In this document: positions 34,555 through 46,800 of the stretch, in pieces | Position numbering within the stretch: the stretch's first letter is position 1 | Layout of the letters: each line of letters opens with the position of its first letter | NCBI GenBank assembly: GCA_003024175.1 | Contig: MDYQ01000018.1 | Location: 62,001-126,000, forward strand | DNA: 64,000 nucleotides | DNA from: Planoprotostelium fungivorum | Lineage: Eukaryota > Evosea > Variosea > Cavosteliida > Cavosteliaceae | Direction: 5' to 3' | The notes under the pieces: model-generated | Told to the model about the DNA's origin: nothing | The model's input: only the letters and a program-made list of their open reading frames with translations | The model's database searches: none | Made by a program: the position numbers and the translations under genes

Positions 34555-34732
34555 CAAGTTCTTCAAGACGATGATTTAGAATAAATGTATAGGATGAATC
34601 CACATTTATGTGCATTTCAGCTGATTAAGACGAGAAGTTGTTAAGGAGAGTCCATGTAATGAGTGCAGCTCCCATCATCGAAGACACATACAATCCGGCT
34701 TGTATCTGTGGGGGAGATTTAAAAATCATTTA

Positions 34733-34744
34733 TTTGGCGCGAAA
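34733..34744. promoter_or_regulatory. Perfect palindromic E2F-type site
   Basis: TTTGGCGCGAAA is the classic E2F/DP target. It lies about 30 bases upstream of the ATG of the RING-H2 gene, suggesting cell-cycle control of that gene. Confidence 0.6.
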
Positions 34745-34773
34745 GATTGGGACAGCACATATCGATCGAGATA

Positions 34774-35762
34774 ATGGCGACCACAAGCTCCACCGCCAGA
34801 CGCCTTCTTGGAATTGAGACAGACAGCGAAGTTTCTCGTGATGTCAAAGCGATGAGCCTCGAAGAATTGAGAAGATTGAGAAGACAATTAGAGGACCATA
34901 TGGATGTAGTTGAGCGAGAGATTGATACGGTGAATGTTATACGTACTATTGAAGTGATCTCACATCAAAAAGAGGGAGCAGCAGCTGCGCGCTGATGAAC
35001 AGATGGCCAGAGATCTAATCGAAGACGAAATGAGAACGACATACATGGCACCCAGAGGTTTTTCATCCTCTCGAAAGCATGATGTAGCTTCCGAGGATAG
35101 TCGATTGGCACGTCTGTTGGCCGCCAGGTGATCATCGAGGAACCGATCTATCCACTCACAACCAACCAGTGTTCTCGACGAAGAGAGGAATCCCCCCTGT
35201 ATTGATCTCACAGCGGACGTCGGAGTGAACAACAGTTTCCTCCTCGATGATGAGGAACTGGCTCTGGCCATTCAATCTCAAGAAACGAGTCATTCGAGAG
35301 GTCGATCTCACCATCATGATCATTCCTTTCTGGTAATCATTGGGAACATGGATTCCACCATCACTCATTCTCATGTAGTTGACCCAAAGACCTCGAGAAA
35401 GGCAACCCGACGTAGACAACATGACATACGAGCAGTTACTCGAATTAGGAGAACGCTTGGGACAGGTGAGATCCTGATGTCATCCTCTAATCATCATCCA
35501 CCACCAGGTGTCACGAGGTGCTTCACGTGAGGACATCAACAGCCTTCCCACCATACAACACACGCTCGAGACCCAGAACTGTTCTGTCTGTCTCGATGAC
35601 ATCCATGCGGGAGAGAAAGTCAAGATCCTCCCCTGTCTGCACAGGGTGAGCTTTTATTCGTGAGGGAGATTAAGAGGAGACAGTATCACGACAATTGTAT
35701 CGACAGCTGGCTGAAGATGAGTCGAAAGTGTCCCGTCTGTCACAAAGAGATCGCCACGTGAT
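34774..35762 (+). CDS. RING-H2 E3 ubiquitin ligase
   Basis: The ATG at 34774 begins MATTSSTARRLLGIETD, and a coiled-coil segment follows (LEELRRLRRQLEDHMDVVER). An acidic middle region (NNSFLLDDEELALAIQSQE, resembling a ubiquitin-interacting helix) is followed by a C-terminal RING-H2 domain: CSVCLDDIHAGEKVKILPC, LHRYHDNCIDSWLKM, CPVCHKEIAT. All eight zinc ligands (C-C-C-H-H-C-C-C) are present, and TGA is at 35762. An intron with donor CTG/GTAATC at about 35331 was set by frame. Convergent with the malonyltransferase gene, 30 bp between stops. Likely a cytosolic ligase; the substrate cannot be inferred. Confidence 0.88.
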
Positions 35763-35792
35763 GAATGTATAAACGGCTCGTTGTAGAACGAT

Positions 35793-37201
35793 TTATATCC
35801 CCTTCTTCTTCGAAATGTACTGGGATAATTCTTCGGCCGTATCGATCGATCTACAACGCGTCTCAATTCTGTGTGGTGATATCGACATACAGATGACTCA
35901 CGTGCAGACAGCAGAAGGAACGATCTGCTTGGCTAATCCACTCAATACTCTCGCAGCTCCGATCTCTACAAATTCTTCCACCCCTGTTGGTTTGAGTGGA
36001 AATGTTTGAAAAAAGCGGAGAAATTACCATCGTCTCTACAACGCAATATACTATCGTGCCACATGACCGTTGCGGTCACTTGCTCGCTCAGTAGCCTTCT
36101 GATCTCCTCTGGGTCTTGTACCTATCTATAATCAGCCAGTTTCATTGAGATGAGACCCACCCTCTCGTGAGTCACGTTCGATACGATGGGTACCCTCCCT
36201 CTGTGGATCTGAATTTTCTCCAACTTTTCCCTCAACTTTTCCGCCGCAGGTTTCAGTATAGAGGAGTGAAAGGGTGCACTGACATTCAACCTCCTACTCT
36301 TACACCGAAATCCCAACGAAGATTCACTGCCCAGCTGTACGGCCTTCTCTACCGCCTCCACGTGACCGCTCAGTACGATCTACAACGAGTCAGAAGAGTC
36401 AAGTCACGTGACTCACCTGTGAGGGAGAATTGATGTTGGCGATCTGACAGATCTTCCCCGTAGAAGATTGAGATTCTCTCGCTAAGACATTTGCCTTCTC
36501 TCGGTCGATGGGCATGAAGGCTGCCATGGCGATCTGATCGGGCTCGATGCACTCTTGCATCCATTTGCCTCTACACCTCTGTCCTCTCGTTCATCACTCG
36601 TTGATTGATGGTGAGCATGACGATGATGGTGATGTTGATGGTGATGTATGATGATCACCACTAGATCAGCGGCGTCTTCGGCTGTAATGTATTCGGCAGC
36701 TGCTAATGCAGAGAATTCACCCAGAGAGTGTCCCAACACCGCAGAGATCTCCCGAAAATCGAGAACACCTTCATCCTGCGATCATCAGATCGTCTCATCA
36801 GGACAGACACGAACCTTTAAGACTTGAACAATGGCCATCGAATGAGAGAGGAGAGCGGGTTGGGTGTATTCGGTCAACATCAGCTTGTCCATTGGCCCCT
36901 CCCACATGATGTCTATGTTCTCTGTCAGAATGGGCGGTCAATGGTTTGGGGATGAAGTACCTTGGAGTGGCAAGTCTAATCGTTTCGATATGCGAGATAG
37001 AAGATGTCGAGCGGAATCGTATTTGGCACAGATATCGGCTGACATGCCTACGTATTGGGCTCCTTGTCCAGGAAACATGAGAGCAATACGCTTCCTCGGT
37101 GGAGTGTGGAGTTGTCGTCTGATGATGCATTGTACATCACGTGATGTTTTCGGCTGTGTAACTCCTTTGGGAAAGGATCGAATCACAGACGAACGGTGCA
37201 T
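35793..37201 (-). CDS. MCAT: Mitochondrial malonyl-CoA:ACP transacylase (FabD/MCAT)
   Basis: The ATG at 37201 starts MHRSSVIRSFPKGVTQPKTS, a basic Ser-rich presequence typical of mitochondrial import. The body reads KRIALMFPGQGAQYVGM (FPGQG), MWEGPMDKLMLTEYTQPAL, VLGHSLGEFSALAAAEYI (GHSLGE nucleophile elbow), ANINSPSQIVLSGHVEA, RRLNVSAPFHSSILKPA (second active-site block with His), PIVSNVT, VEEFVEIGAARVLSGLAKQI. It loads malonyl groups on acyl carrier protein in mitochondrial fatty-acid/lipoate synthesis. Several introns hold the TCTACAACG motif. The last intron can end at a motif-derived CGTTGTAG, in frame with an earlier CACACAG. Divergent from the GSAP-like gene (103 bp). Confidence 0.92.
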
Positions 37202-37304
37202 GGTTTGTGTTCGTTTTGATGCGAAGGTGATGTGACGTTCTACATCAATGTTGCTCTACAACCGCTCACATCATCGACTTCGAGCGTTTCCATATCTCCA
37301 ACCG

Positions 37305-40300
37305 ATGTTCAAGTTTGAACTCATCCATAATATCAAAGAGGATGTATTAGCTCGTGCCAAACAACTGCAGTCGGCTACTGCTTCTCCTCAACGATCTACG
37401 TCTACTACATCACCATCTACAAGAGAAGAACTCAACACGGTTCGAATCGTTGGCAACGAGAGAGACGGAACGATCATCTGCACGCGTGATACTATCGATC
37501 GGGTAATGATTTGTCGAATGATTTGACGACACAAACTCTTTGAATTTCGTTTCAATCTTAGAATTGACTCTGTCTCAGAACGGAGCGACGATCACGGCAT
37601 TCGATTTTTACGATGTTAGCACTAAGAGGGTATTGCTCAATCAACATTTCGAAAGGAGACATTTAGACGTCATCGGTTGCTCTGTATCACAAGATCGGTC
37701 ACTGATCGGTATGCATTGAATAATCCACCACACACAAACTGATGCAAGATGATAGCTTATACCATTTGTGTCCAGAATTCAACCAGCGGTGAACTTTCTG
37801 ATGGCAGCAGTGGATCGTATCTATCTATCGATGAATACGAGACATGGTGGGGCGAACTCCATCCGCAGGCCACGATGCAATGTCTGAAGCGCTCTTCCTC
37901 CCCCATGCGAATCCAAGTGTGTCTCCTTCATCTCATCCACCCTCATTCCTGATGATCGTTCAGTTCATCTATTCGAGCGATTTCAATGCCTCCACCAACA
38001 ACTTCACATCGAAACGAGCCGTCTACTTCTTAGGCTTCGGTCTCAACGAAAAGATCGAACTACAACACTCTATCGAATTGTACCACGTCACTCTGAAATT
38101 CAGAGACGGTGTATACGTATCCTGACGTCATACTTCACCGCGAGATTTCCTTGACTTTTCACAGAAATTGCTGACTGTACCGAATAAGAAGGTAGTGCTG
38201 GCTAGCTCGTACATTTGGTGTGAGTGGGATACGAAAAAAGCTTCATTGTACATCGTGTCGACAAAGCCTGGGAAGGTGAGTTTTCATCGAAATTTCGACT
38301 CGTAACCGTGTACCTCTAGAGTAATGCCAGTGAACCGAACATCTTCTCGCTCAAGTGAGTACATGGGTTTTAGGGTTTATCTCGATTGACGTGATAGGTG
38401 CTATACCTTTCAAGACAAAAAATCGGGTATCTTACATTCCATCTATTCATCGGAGGACTACACTCTGTCTTATGAAATTCCGTTGGAATTTCAATACGAA
38501 GGTTTCGACCCACTCCACATCCTGTACCCCCTCACTCCCTACGACAAAAAGTGCGATCTACACATGCAAATGATCCACATGAGAGAGGTGAACGACGTCG
38601 TTGTAGATGGAAGATTCACGATTATTCCTCAGAACGAGAACTGTCTCTGCGTGCAGCATCCGATAGAAGGAGAGGGACAGAAGAGGAGCATCACTGTCAC
38701 CCTCTTCATCCTCCACACGAAGACAAAGATGGACATCAAGGTGATCATCCATCACATCACATCCGAATCATCGATGCGATCGATCTCATCGACGATTAGA
38801 TTCCCATCAAAGTGACATCAGACATGGATGTGTCACGCATCCGAGTTACGTTCGAACATCTCCTGGACTCCATCATCTTATTTATCCCTGGAATTTTCTT
38901 TCAGATCGTACACTGTGGGAACGACCGTGGACCCGTCGCCGGGCTGTCTATCAACCGTGAGCCCTTTCGAGTCGAAATTTCGTCGAGTTCTACCGATTCA
39001 CCTGCCTCAGAGGATCAGACTTGCGTCCTCCAATCGATGACACGAAAGACGGAGAGATCGGATAAATCGTCCGTCCCAGTGGACCCGATGATGGAGAATC
39101 TGTCCCAGCCTGATGTATTTGGGAGGCAACTCACGGGCTTCCGCGGGAGAATGAAAGAGACGAGGAGATCTGACGGAGACAAGAAGAAGAAGACGAGTGA
39201 TTCGATGGTCTTGTATGACTGCGAGGAGGTGGGTGATGCGGTACGATGACGTTCATGACGTGTACAGGGCATATTGTACAGGTGTCAGTTCAATAAGAAC
39301 TCGATCCGGGCCATCTACACTCTGCCAAATTTCGACGAAGACACGTTGCTGTTGGGGTTGCACCTGTCCATCATGCACCTCAAGGACAAAGACATTGCAG
39401 ATAAGGTGAAATGTCGTCGAAATTTCAAAAGATGACAGTCTCAGATCCTGAAGCTGATCTGCGAGGGAGATCACATCGGCACGGTGGCTGATCTATTTAA
39501 AGAAACCCTAGTCGGTACGTCGAGATATCGATGAAAATCGAGTGAAATTTCACAGCCAATGCCTTCATGCGTACATTGAAGAAGAGCAAAGCACACAATC
39601 ACACCATCAACTTTGATCGATTATTACCCCTCACCATCATGGATGAGACGGTGATCCATACGTAACTCTCAGTGGCTCATTGTAGACAGACGTACTCGAC
39701 CGTAAGAATGAACCACAGCGACATTACCTTCACTCGCCTCAACGGCTACACTCACATCCCCGGAACAAAGACCGTCATCCGCGAGGTGATATTCCTCCGT
39801 CTACAACGTTGTGGATTAACTGTCCCAGAGAGAAGATCGCAAGAGGATGATCATAGGCCCCACGCCACGCACGACAGCCCCCAACACTCCCACCCAGCAG
39901 CCAGGACTCAAAAGATTCGTCATCGATCTACTCGGTTTAGAAGATGAAGGTACGTCATCGCTCTCTCATGGAGACTGAAACATGCGATAGCAGCCGCGCG
40001 AAACGCAGAGAAGGCAGCACAGACGGACAGAGATGCTGAATCCATACAAGCAGAGAGAATTTTCACGGAATGTCTGACAGCTCACCTGTCCACGACTTAT
40101 CCCAAAGAGAGACAGTCCTGCCAACAGATCTCCCTCATCTACGCCAAGCAGAGGGTGAATGTCGCGTGGAACTCGTGGAGAACTGATTGACCACCAGCAA
40201 GTGGAGGCGAACAAGTTGTTTGAATCAGTGAGATTGTACGGGAGAAAAGGGAGAATATTTGAATTGTTGGAGCATCTTTATTCTTCCCTCGAGGAATTAC

Positions 40301-41283
40301 AATTTCCACATCCAGACGGTTTCAACGCCGAATTCATTCGAGTGGGGTACAGGTGTTTGCCCAGGAGGTGAGCGTCTACAACGATGTAGATGACTGAGAC
40401 GCGCAGTGTCTTCATGCAGTATCTGGACAGGGGAATATTTTATCCTGACGTGGGATTTGTAGATGCGGTGGTGAAGAACCATGAGGATGCTTCTTTCATC
40501 TATCACCTCGCATCCAAAGTCCATCCACAGGTGATACATCTATACGTACAGTACGTATCTGAAGACTGACGGGGGTAGAATGTGATGGCGGATATACTGA
40601 GGCCCAGGGAAGAATTCGGACAATATCCTTTTATTTCATTTTATTCGTATCTACCTATCCTTGACCGTCTTCACTGCCTTGTGTGAGCACACGATATCGA
40701 ATATAGCTCCCGCAAAAGTGAAGGAAATCTACTCACGTGATTCCGTTGGATTAGACATGGAGGTGATGAATACTTACCTCATCACCATCTACGTCATCAT
40801 TGTGATGATCATCGAGTTGATGAGTTTCATCAGGTTGGTGAGGACTCACCGTTCATCCCCTTCACTGTCTTTATTAATTCGATCAAACCCGAATATCACA
40901 AGCACATCCACTCTGTCGTAGATTATTCCTTCATGAAGCACGTAGAAGAGGTGTGTCATCCCCTCCCTCTCCTCCCTTCATCTTCTCTCGTTCTTTTTTT
41001 CTCATTTTCTTCTCTTCTCACTCTCTTCAGGAAGCATACGAGAAGCTGTTGGGTGTCTCATTCTTTGACACGAATCACTCTTATGTGACCAACCCACAGC
41101 TGAATTTGATTCAACACGAGGTGGTGGTGATCATGGTGATGATGACTGACGAGAGACCAGATGATGACGATCCCCATCTCTTCTCCGAGGTCAAAGAGGA
41201 TGGATTCGCCGGGTATCACAGGCAGTCCACTGTCTAAAATCCACTTTGGAAGCCCCATGATGAGAAGCCGGAACAACAGCTAA
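37305..41283 (+). CDS. GSAP/pigeon-like protein
   Basis: The ATG at 37305 starts MFKFELIHNIKEDVLARAKQ. The N-terminal half matches the order of metazoan gamma-secretase-activating protein: IVGNERDGTIICT, LDVIGCSVSQDRSLIAYTI, TSKRAVYFLGFGLNEKIELQ, LASSYIWCEWDTKKASLYIV, DYTLSYEIPLEFQYEG, then SIILFIPGIFFQIVHCGNDR (compare VVVYLPGHFLHLLNIQHPD in GSAP). The C-terminal half is helical (RQSCQQISLIYAKQRVEANK, EFGHALCEHTISNIAPAKVK, FTVFINSIKPEYHKHIHSVV) and ends in a basic Ser/Pro tail at 41283. Two introns carry U12 signals (38117-38164 and 40623-40674), and removing them is needed to keep frame. Intron 40368-40406 is a palindrome-cored unit. The similarity was recognised from memory. Confidence 0.72.
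38117..38164 (+). other. U12-type GT-AG intron in the GSAP-like gene
   Basis: Donor GTATCCTGA, branch TTCCTTGAC (perfect) and acceptor TTTTCACAG 10 nt beyond the branch A. Joining GTATAC to AAATTGCTG gives FRDGVYKLLTVPNKK. A donor eight bases earlier would cause a stop within eight codons. Confidence 0.75.
40368..40406 (+). repeat. 39-nt palindrome-cored intron in the GSAP-like gene
   Basis: The intron starts GTGAGCG and ends ACGCGCAG. Its core TCTACAACGATGTAGA is an imperfect palindrome with two central mismatches, so nearly half of the intron is inverted repeat. Confidence 0.8.
40623..40674 (+). other. U12-type AT-AC intron in the GSAP-like gene
   Basis: Donor ATATCCTTTT (perfect), branch ATCCTTGAC and terminal CGTCTTCAC, 52 nt in all, with 10 nt from branch A to the AC end. 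Joining GGACA to TGCCTTGTG gives EEFGHALCEHTISNIAPAK and reopens the frame. Left unspliced, the frame stops after about 12 codons. Confidence 0.9.
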
Positions 41284-41434
41284 AGATCTACGAGAGAAGA
41301 CAGACGAACATGATGATGATGATGATGATCGAGATGACGACAACCGATCATGAGGCTTGACGTACATAAACGAAAATAGGAAACATTCATTTATTCAAAA
41401 ATATTGTCCCTGCATCCTCTGCTTCCTCTCGATC

Positions 41435-42134
41435 TCATCGAATGCTCCTGGTGGGAAGAGCTTCTTCACCTTGTACGAGTGAGATGTCTGCATCGTGTGT
41501 GAATGTTCTCACGCTCTCGGGCACCACTTTCGGTTGTTTGTTCTGAAGGATGGCCGTAAACCACTCGAAGAACTTTCGGTTGATCAACTTCTTCAACTCT
41601 TCGACGGAGGTACCCTTAGATGGGTCTTTGGCGATCCTCTTTGTGGCATCCTCTAACATCCTCTCCTGTGACAGGTTCATATGATGGATGGTGATGACGA
41701 CTGCGATCGATTGTCACCATGCTTGGCTTCCATTTTGTACTGAGAGCTCTCTTCTCGATGTCGGATTCAGATTCGGTCTGTGAACCGAAGAGGGGCTTCA
41801 TTTCTCCACCCTGATTTTAGATCAGATGGGAGGGACATCTTCACGAGATTCACCGTCTCTGAGAATGTTTCTTCGATCGCCTGCTGAAGGCGAGGACATA
41901 TTTCTTTGTACAGTTTGCCAGGATGTGATTCTTGAAATCTAAGACGAGATGAGTCTGGATGGAGTAGTACTCCAACATACCCCTTCTCACATATGTGAAG
42001 GCCGATGATTCCGAATTTATCGCCTAATGATTCGAATTGCGAATGTACTCCTGCAAGATGTGAGTGAACTAGGCAGATGATATGAATATACCCGATAGAG
42101 ACAGAAGAAGGAGAACAGTGATGAATCCTTTCAT
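41435..42134 (-). CDS. Small secreted protein of unknown function
   Basis: The ATG at 42134 encodes a clean signal peptide (MKGFITVLLLLSLSGVHS). About 155 mostly helical residues follow: QFESLGDKFGIIGLHICEK, HPGKLYKEICPRLQQAIEE, IEKRALSTKWKPSMERMLED, ATKRIAKDPSKGTSVEELKK, LINRKFFEWFTAILQNKQPK. Exons were chosen by frame across four introns. The stop is at 41435; a 27-nt intron leading to an alternative stop near 41395 seems too short. Only a few cysteines are present, and there is no anchor or retention signal that I recognise. Secretion or an endolysosomal location is inferred from the signal peptide alone. Confidence 0.65.
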
Positions 42135-42429
42135 GATGCTTTGCGGTGGTGCCCCGATGATCGCAACACGAACGTAAGTTACGGAGATTTCCTTCATTTC
42201 TCATCTCAAGAATTAATGCATTTATTCCTTCTTTTCCATCCTTTGTAACCACGACCCAACGCTGCTATATGACATAACAGCCCATCTGAAAGCTATCTTC
42301 TTACAATCTATCATCCTTCGAAGACATCTCAGATGTAGTACGACCACGAACGTCCATTCAATGGCCACATCCCCCTCGAAGAGCTTCCACATCCCCTGTG
42401 AATGCGCGCGTCTATAAGGTGAGAGTGGT

Positions 42430-43600
42430 TTGGATGTGTCCACCTCTCCTGGAGGTCCCCACAGATTCGCTCGTTCTGCCACAACGTCTTTCGAATCTTT
42501 TAAGTCCGTTGCGTTTATTACCGCGAAGGTTCACTTCTCGAATTACGGAGATTTCAGACCTCCGCTTCTCACCTCTCAGAATCTTGGCACTCCACAAGGC
42601 AGCAGCAACATGTCTGAACCCATCATCATCCCCTTAGAGTCCCCTACACCACCCAGACGTGAGGCCATCTTCTCTCCTCCATTGGGCAGGGCAAAGAGGA
42701 CGGAGAACTCTTCACTGACAAAGAGTGATACGGCCATCAAGCCATTCGATCGAACGAAGAGGAAGAGCCAGCAGCTGTCGAAGCTGAGGTTACAAGATGA
42801 AGATGAAGAAGACAATCTCACGACGAGCCGTGGAAAGCCATTTTTGGGCAAGTCGCAGTCCATGACTATCGTCGAATTACCCCCTCCGAAGAGCTCACCG
42901 AAGAGCCTCTTAAGAGGTTCCTCTTCTTCCATCACGAAGAGCTTATTCCGAAGGAGGAAATCACTGTTGGAAGAGGAAGCATTAGAGTCTTCCCCTATCT
43001 CTACCGAAGACAACGCAGAGATAGACATCAGACTCTTTAACGATGCACCGGCCGGAACTTCAAAGGTGTGTCTCAATGTTCATGTTGATCATACGGCTCA
43101 TCACCCTCCAGTCTTCTTTTATTCCGGGTCGCACGAAAGATGTAGACCTCTCGAGCATCTGCACAGAGTTCTATGTCACCTTCAGAGATCGACACAACAA
43201 TGTGAAAGAGGGAACGGCCAGAGTCACGGAGAGAGAGGTGCAAGTCTTCAAGAAGAACCCAGGGCTCCTCGCTCCAAAGAACAGACCCTACTACAGCTTC
43301 CTCCTGCAGAAGATCGCCGTCCACAGATATTCTGAGGACAATTGCCGAGTCTTCCTCCATTACGACTGGCCAGAAGGTGAACGAGATGATCATCATGTCT
43401 TGAGACTCATGGATGATGCAGATTCAGATGGTAGAACGAGTAAGAAGGCAATTTTCTCTGATGGCTGTGAAGTCATCGCCTTGCGAACGAATCAGGAGGC
43501 AGACAAGTTCAAATACGCCATGGAGGTCGTCATTCAGAAGGGAATGGACAGGAAGAACCCCGTTCAAAAGAATTTATCATGGCACGAACGTGATGCTTGA
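42430..43600 (+). CDS. Uncharacterised Ser/Pro-rich protein with a globular C-terminal domain
   Basis: The frame is open from the ATG at 42430, but the ATG at 42609 (MSEPIIIPLESPTPPRRE) may be the real start. The first 150 or so residues are disordered and basic with repeated Ser/Pro and Lys-Ser clusters (FLGKSQSMTIVELPPPKS, SSSITKSLFRRRKSLLEEE), resembling phosphorylation sites. After an intron at about 43066-43111 there is a globular region (DLSSICTEFYVTFRDRHNNV, FLLQKIAVHRYSEDNCRVFL, EVIALRTNQEADKFKYAMEV) that could be a PH-like fold, but no signature proves it. TGA is at 43600. Confidence 0.6.
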
Positions 43601-43858
43601 ATATAGTTGTATGTAGAATTTTGAAACTGTCTCTTCTTTTCTCATGCAAAGACACACATAGACATTCATTCACCTTACGATGAAGAATATCTATATGTAA
43701 ATATGGAGGCGATGGAATAAGAGCGTGAGGACATTGTGAAGAGATGAAAGAAGGACGAGGTAGACTCGCAGCTGAAAGACTTGTTGTGGCGCGGCTGTCA
43801 AAACTGTGCACCACAACGGGTTATAGATCAGTTACCGACAGATCGGCGACATCAACCC

Positions 43859-46800
43859 ATGACCTCAGGGACGGAACGTCTCCTCCTATGGTGTAAGAAG
43901 AATACGGAAGGTAAAGACAATACATCTTCTTGTGAATATGTTCCATCTGATGGGCCGCAGAATACGAAGATGTGAGTATAACGGACTTCTCGACCAGTTG
44001 GAAAGATGGACTAGGGTTCTGTGCTCTCCTCCACAAGTTTCTAGGTAATCATCCCAAAGCATCCATCCATTGAGATGACATAACACAGGAAGCACCGCTA
44101 TAGATTTCATGCTGCTTCAAAAAAACGATCCGTTGAACAATCTCCAAACTGCATTTTCGGTCGCCGAAGATGCAGGTGATACCGATATCCATTCCGATGG
44201 TCGGCGTTGAGATTTAATACTGTCTCAGGAATTGCATCTCTCATGTCCGTTGAAGACATGAATAATCCCGATGTTCCCTCAGTCATTACTTATTTATCCC
44301 AATACTACACACGATTCCACACGAGATCAAATCGATTGTCTATGGTCACCAAGTGAGTGACACCATCTCATACATGTGTAGATGGAAATGCAGGGCCTCA
44401 GAGGTGCCGGCAGAAACATCCAATTTGTCATCAGAAGAACAACTTTTGAATGAGAGAAGAGCTAAGATGGACAAATTGAGACAGTGAGATTCTCCTCATC
44501 GTTCCATCGATCTCAATCATTTTCAGATCACATCGACTCCTGATCGCCTCCAATCAACAAAAGTGTGCCAGATGTCAGAAGATCATAGAGGGAGAAACCG
44601 TCGAACTACGCATCATCCATCAACACTATCACAAACTGTGAGTCATCACATCATCCACACCCAACCATCTCAGTTGTTTCACTTGCAACGGCTGTAACGT
44701 CAGATTGAGGACCCAGCCAACCATCGTAGGCAATCATCCTTACTGTGATCAATGTGCAACCAACGCAGAGACTGAACTGCGAGTGGGCCTCCAGAGGTGA
44801 TGAAGTTTCACGTAGAATTCCACGAGATTCATTCTTCGCAGGAGAACACAGAAGACGCAACCCGGTCTGACGTCACCTCCCCCCGTTGTAGATCGAAACA
44901 CGAAACCTTCTGCAGAAGAACCTTCCCGCCTGCGTTCTCCAGAATATCCGCGCCGGCCACCCGCCGTACCCCCTCGTCCCACCAGAGTGAGAGTACGTAC
45001 GGTTACGCACGGCTGACCCCGTCAGCCCATTCAGATGAACCGCAGTACGCCAACTTACCCAGACCGTGCAGAGAGATCTTCACCTGATCGAGTCGAGAGG
45101 ATCTTACCTGACCGAAGTGATCGATCGTCCGTACAGCAGGGGAGACCTCCAGCCTCCACCCTCGCTCCCACCTCAGCCACTAAGAATAGATCCAACCTGC
45201 CCACCCTTCCCATCCCTCCAGCCAACGTCTCGCCTATCCTTCGAGCCGTTCCCGCCGGAACCACATCACCCATCAACGGCTCTCCCGTCAACCGTCTGCC
45301 CAGGGGAACTGCTCCCATCACCCCAACACCACCGGTCAAACCGCCTGCAAATCGAACTGCGGCCACTACAGTACATCAGAGACACAACGACGAGATCTCG
45401 CTGGATGATCTGGATGCAGAATCGAATTCGGTCATTGTAGAGCAGGTGAAGGTGAGGAGCCCCAGGAGACCTCAGAAGCCTCCACCACCCATACCGGAGG
45501 TCAAGTCGCAAAAGAATGAGACGGCGCAATCGAATGAGACAGCGGAGGAGGAGAAGGCAGATGTACAGGAGCCAGTCGAGACATCTCAGGAAACAAGAGA
45601 GAATGAGGAAGGAGATTCAACGGAGCGAACGGAGACATCTTCATTCGCGACAGAGACACAAGACACGATGGAAGAAGAGGAAGAATCATCCTCCTCAGAA
45701 GATGAAGATGATTTAGAAGATCTAGAACACATGATCAACCGATATCACCACGATTCCACTGAGAAGAGGGCACGAACAAATGAGCCTCCCCCCTCGTCCC
45801 CTCCGTCCCAGACGAGGAAGACGGAAGAGAGCGTTGTAGATAGAAAGAAACCCTCAAACGACAGAGAAGTCATGCTGAACCGCAGCACCGAGATGATTCC
45901 AAAGAAGATGCCGAGCTCACCGAACCTCTCAGCCTCCCCTTCCTCCATTGCCACATCATCCAAGAGAATGTATCTCATTGCCGAGGTGAAGCTGATAGAC
46001 AGGAACGAGGCTGATGCGATAAAAATAGATCAAGCCGGATTCCCACAGCGGTACGTCACGCAGTGCACCCGAATGGCTCCAGGTGAGATCTGTCAGAGTA
46101 TGATATCATGATGACATCTTCAGGATGTTTACGAGAGGAGAATGACTGCGAAACTTCCCACACCTATCGCCAGAACAGCTGAAGAAGTCGAAATGCAAAT
46201 GAAGAAGGACGAAGAACAGGTGAGCGTCTCGATCGTTCGAGACGGTCCAAACTATGTGGCCTGACTCTTCACAGGCAAAGAAGAGGATGGAGGAAGAAGA
46301 GAAGAAGAGGGCAGATGACAGACAGCTCATCGATTCCATACGATCCAGCGGTGAACGAACCATCGGAAAGGCTAATTCGAAGAAGAACCTATTTGGAAGA
46401 TCTCAGAGGTAAGAGGAGGGTGATGACGTGGGATGACATAGGACAGCGTATCGGCCATACAGAGACCCGCAAGGACTTCAAACCCGGTGGCGATGGAATG
46501 GGTCGAGGACGGTTCAGCCACTCCCTTCCCCCAGGGTGAGTCATCTACAACGAGCCATTTTGAAACGATCCGTCTACAACGAGCCGAGAATTGACGTGGG
46601 GTAGGGTGGATCCTGTTGAGACAAGATTTTGGAATGACGTCGAGGTGGAAGAGGAGACTCATTCGAATGCAAGAGGACACGCTCTTCTATTGGAGCAGAA
46701 GGGGGTTAGACAGCACCGTTCGAAACGGCAGGCCGAAAGGTGATCCATCTACAACGGTGTATACTGAAGATTCCAGGATCTTTCTCCCTCCTCCACATGG

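Noticed and set aside
43744-43860. ATG at 43744 as start of the CH-LIM-PH protein
   Set aside because: That frame does not continue into the CH domain; the first ATG in the CH frame is at 43859.
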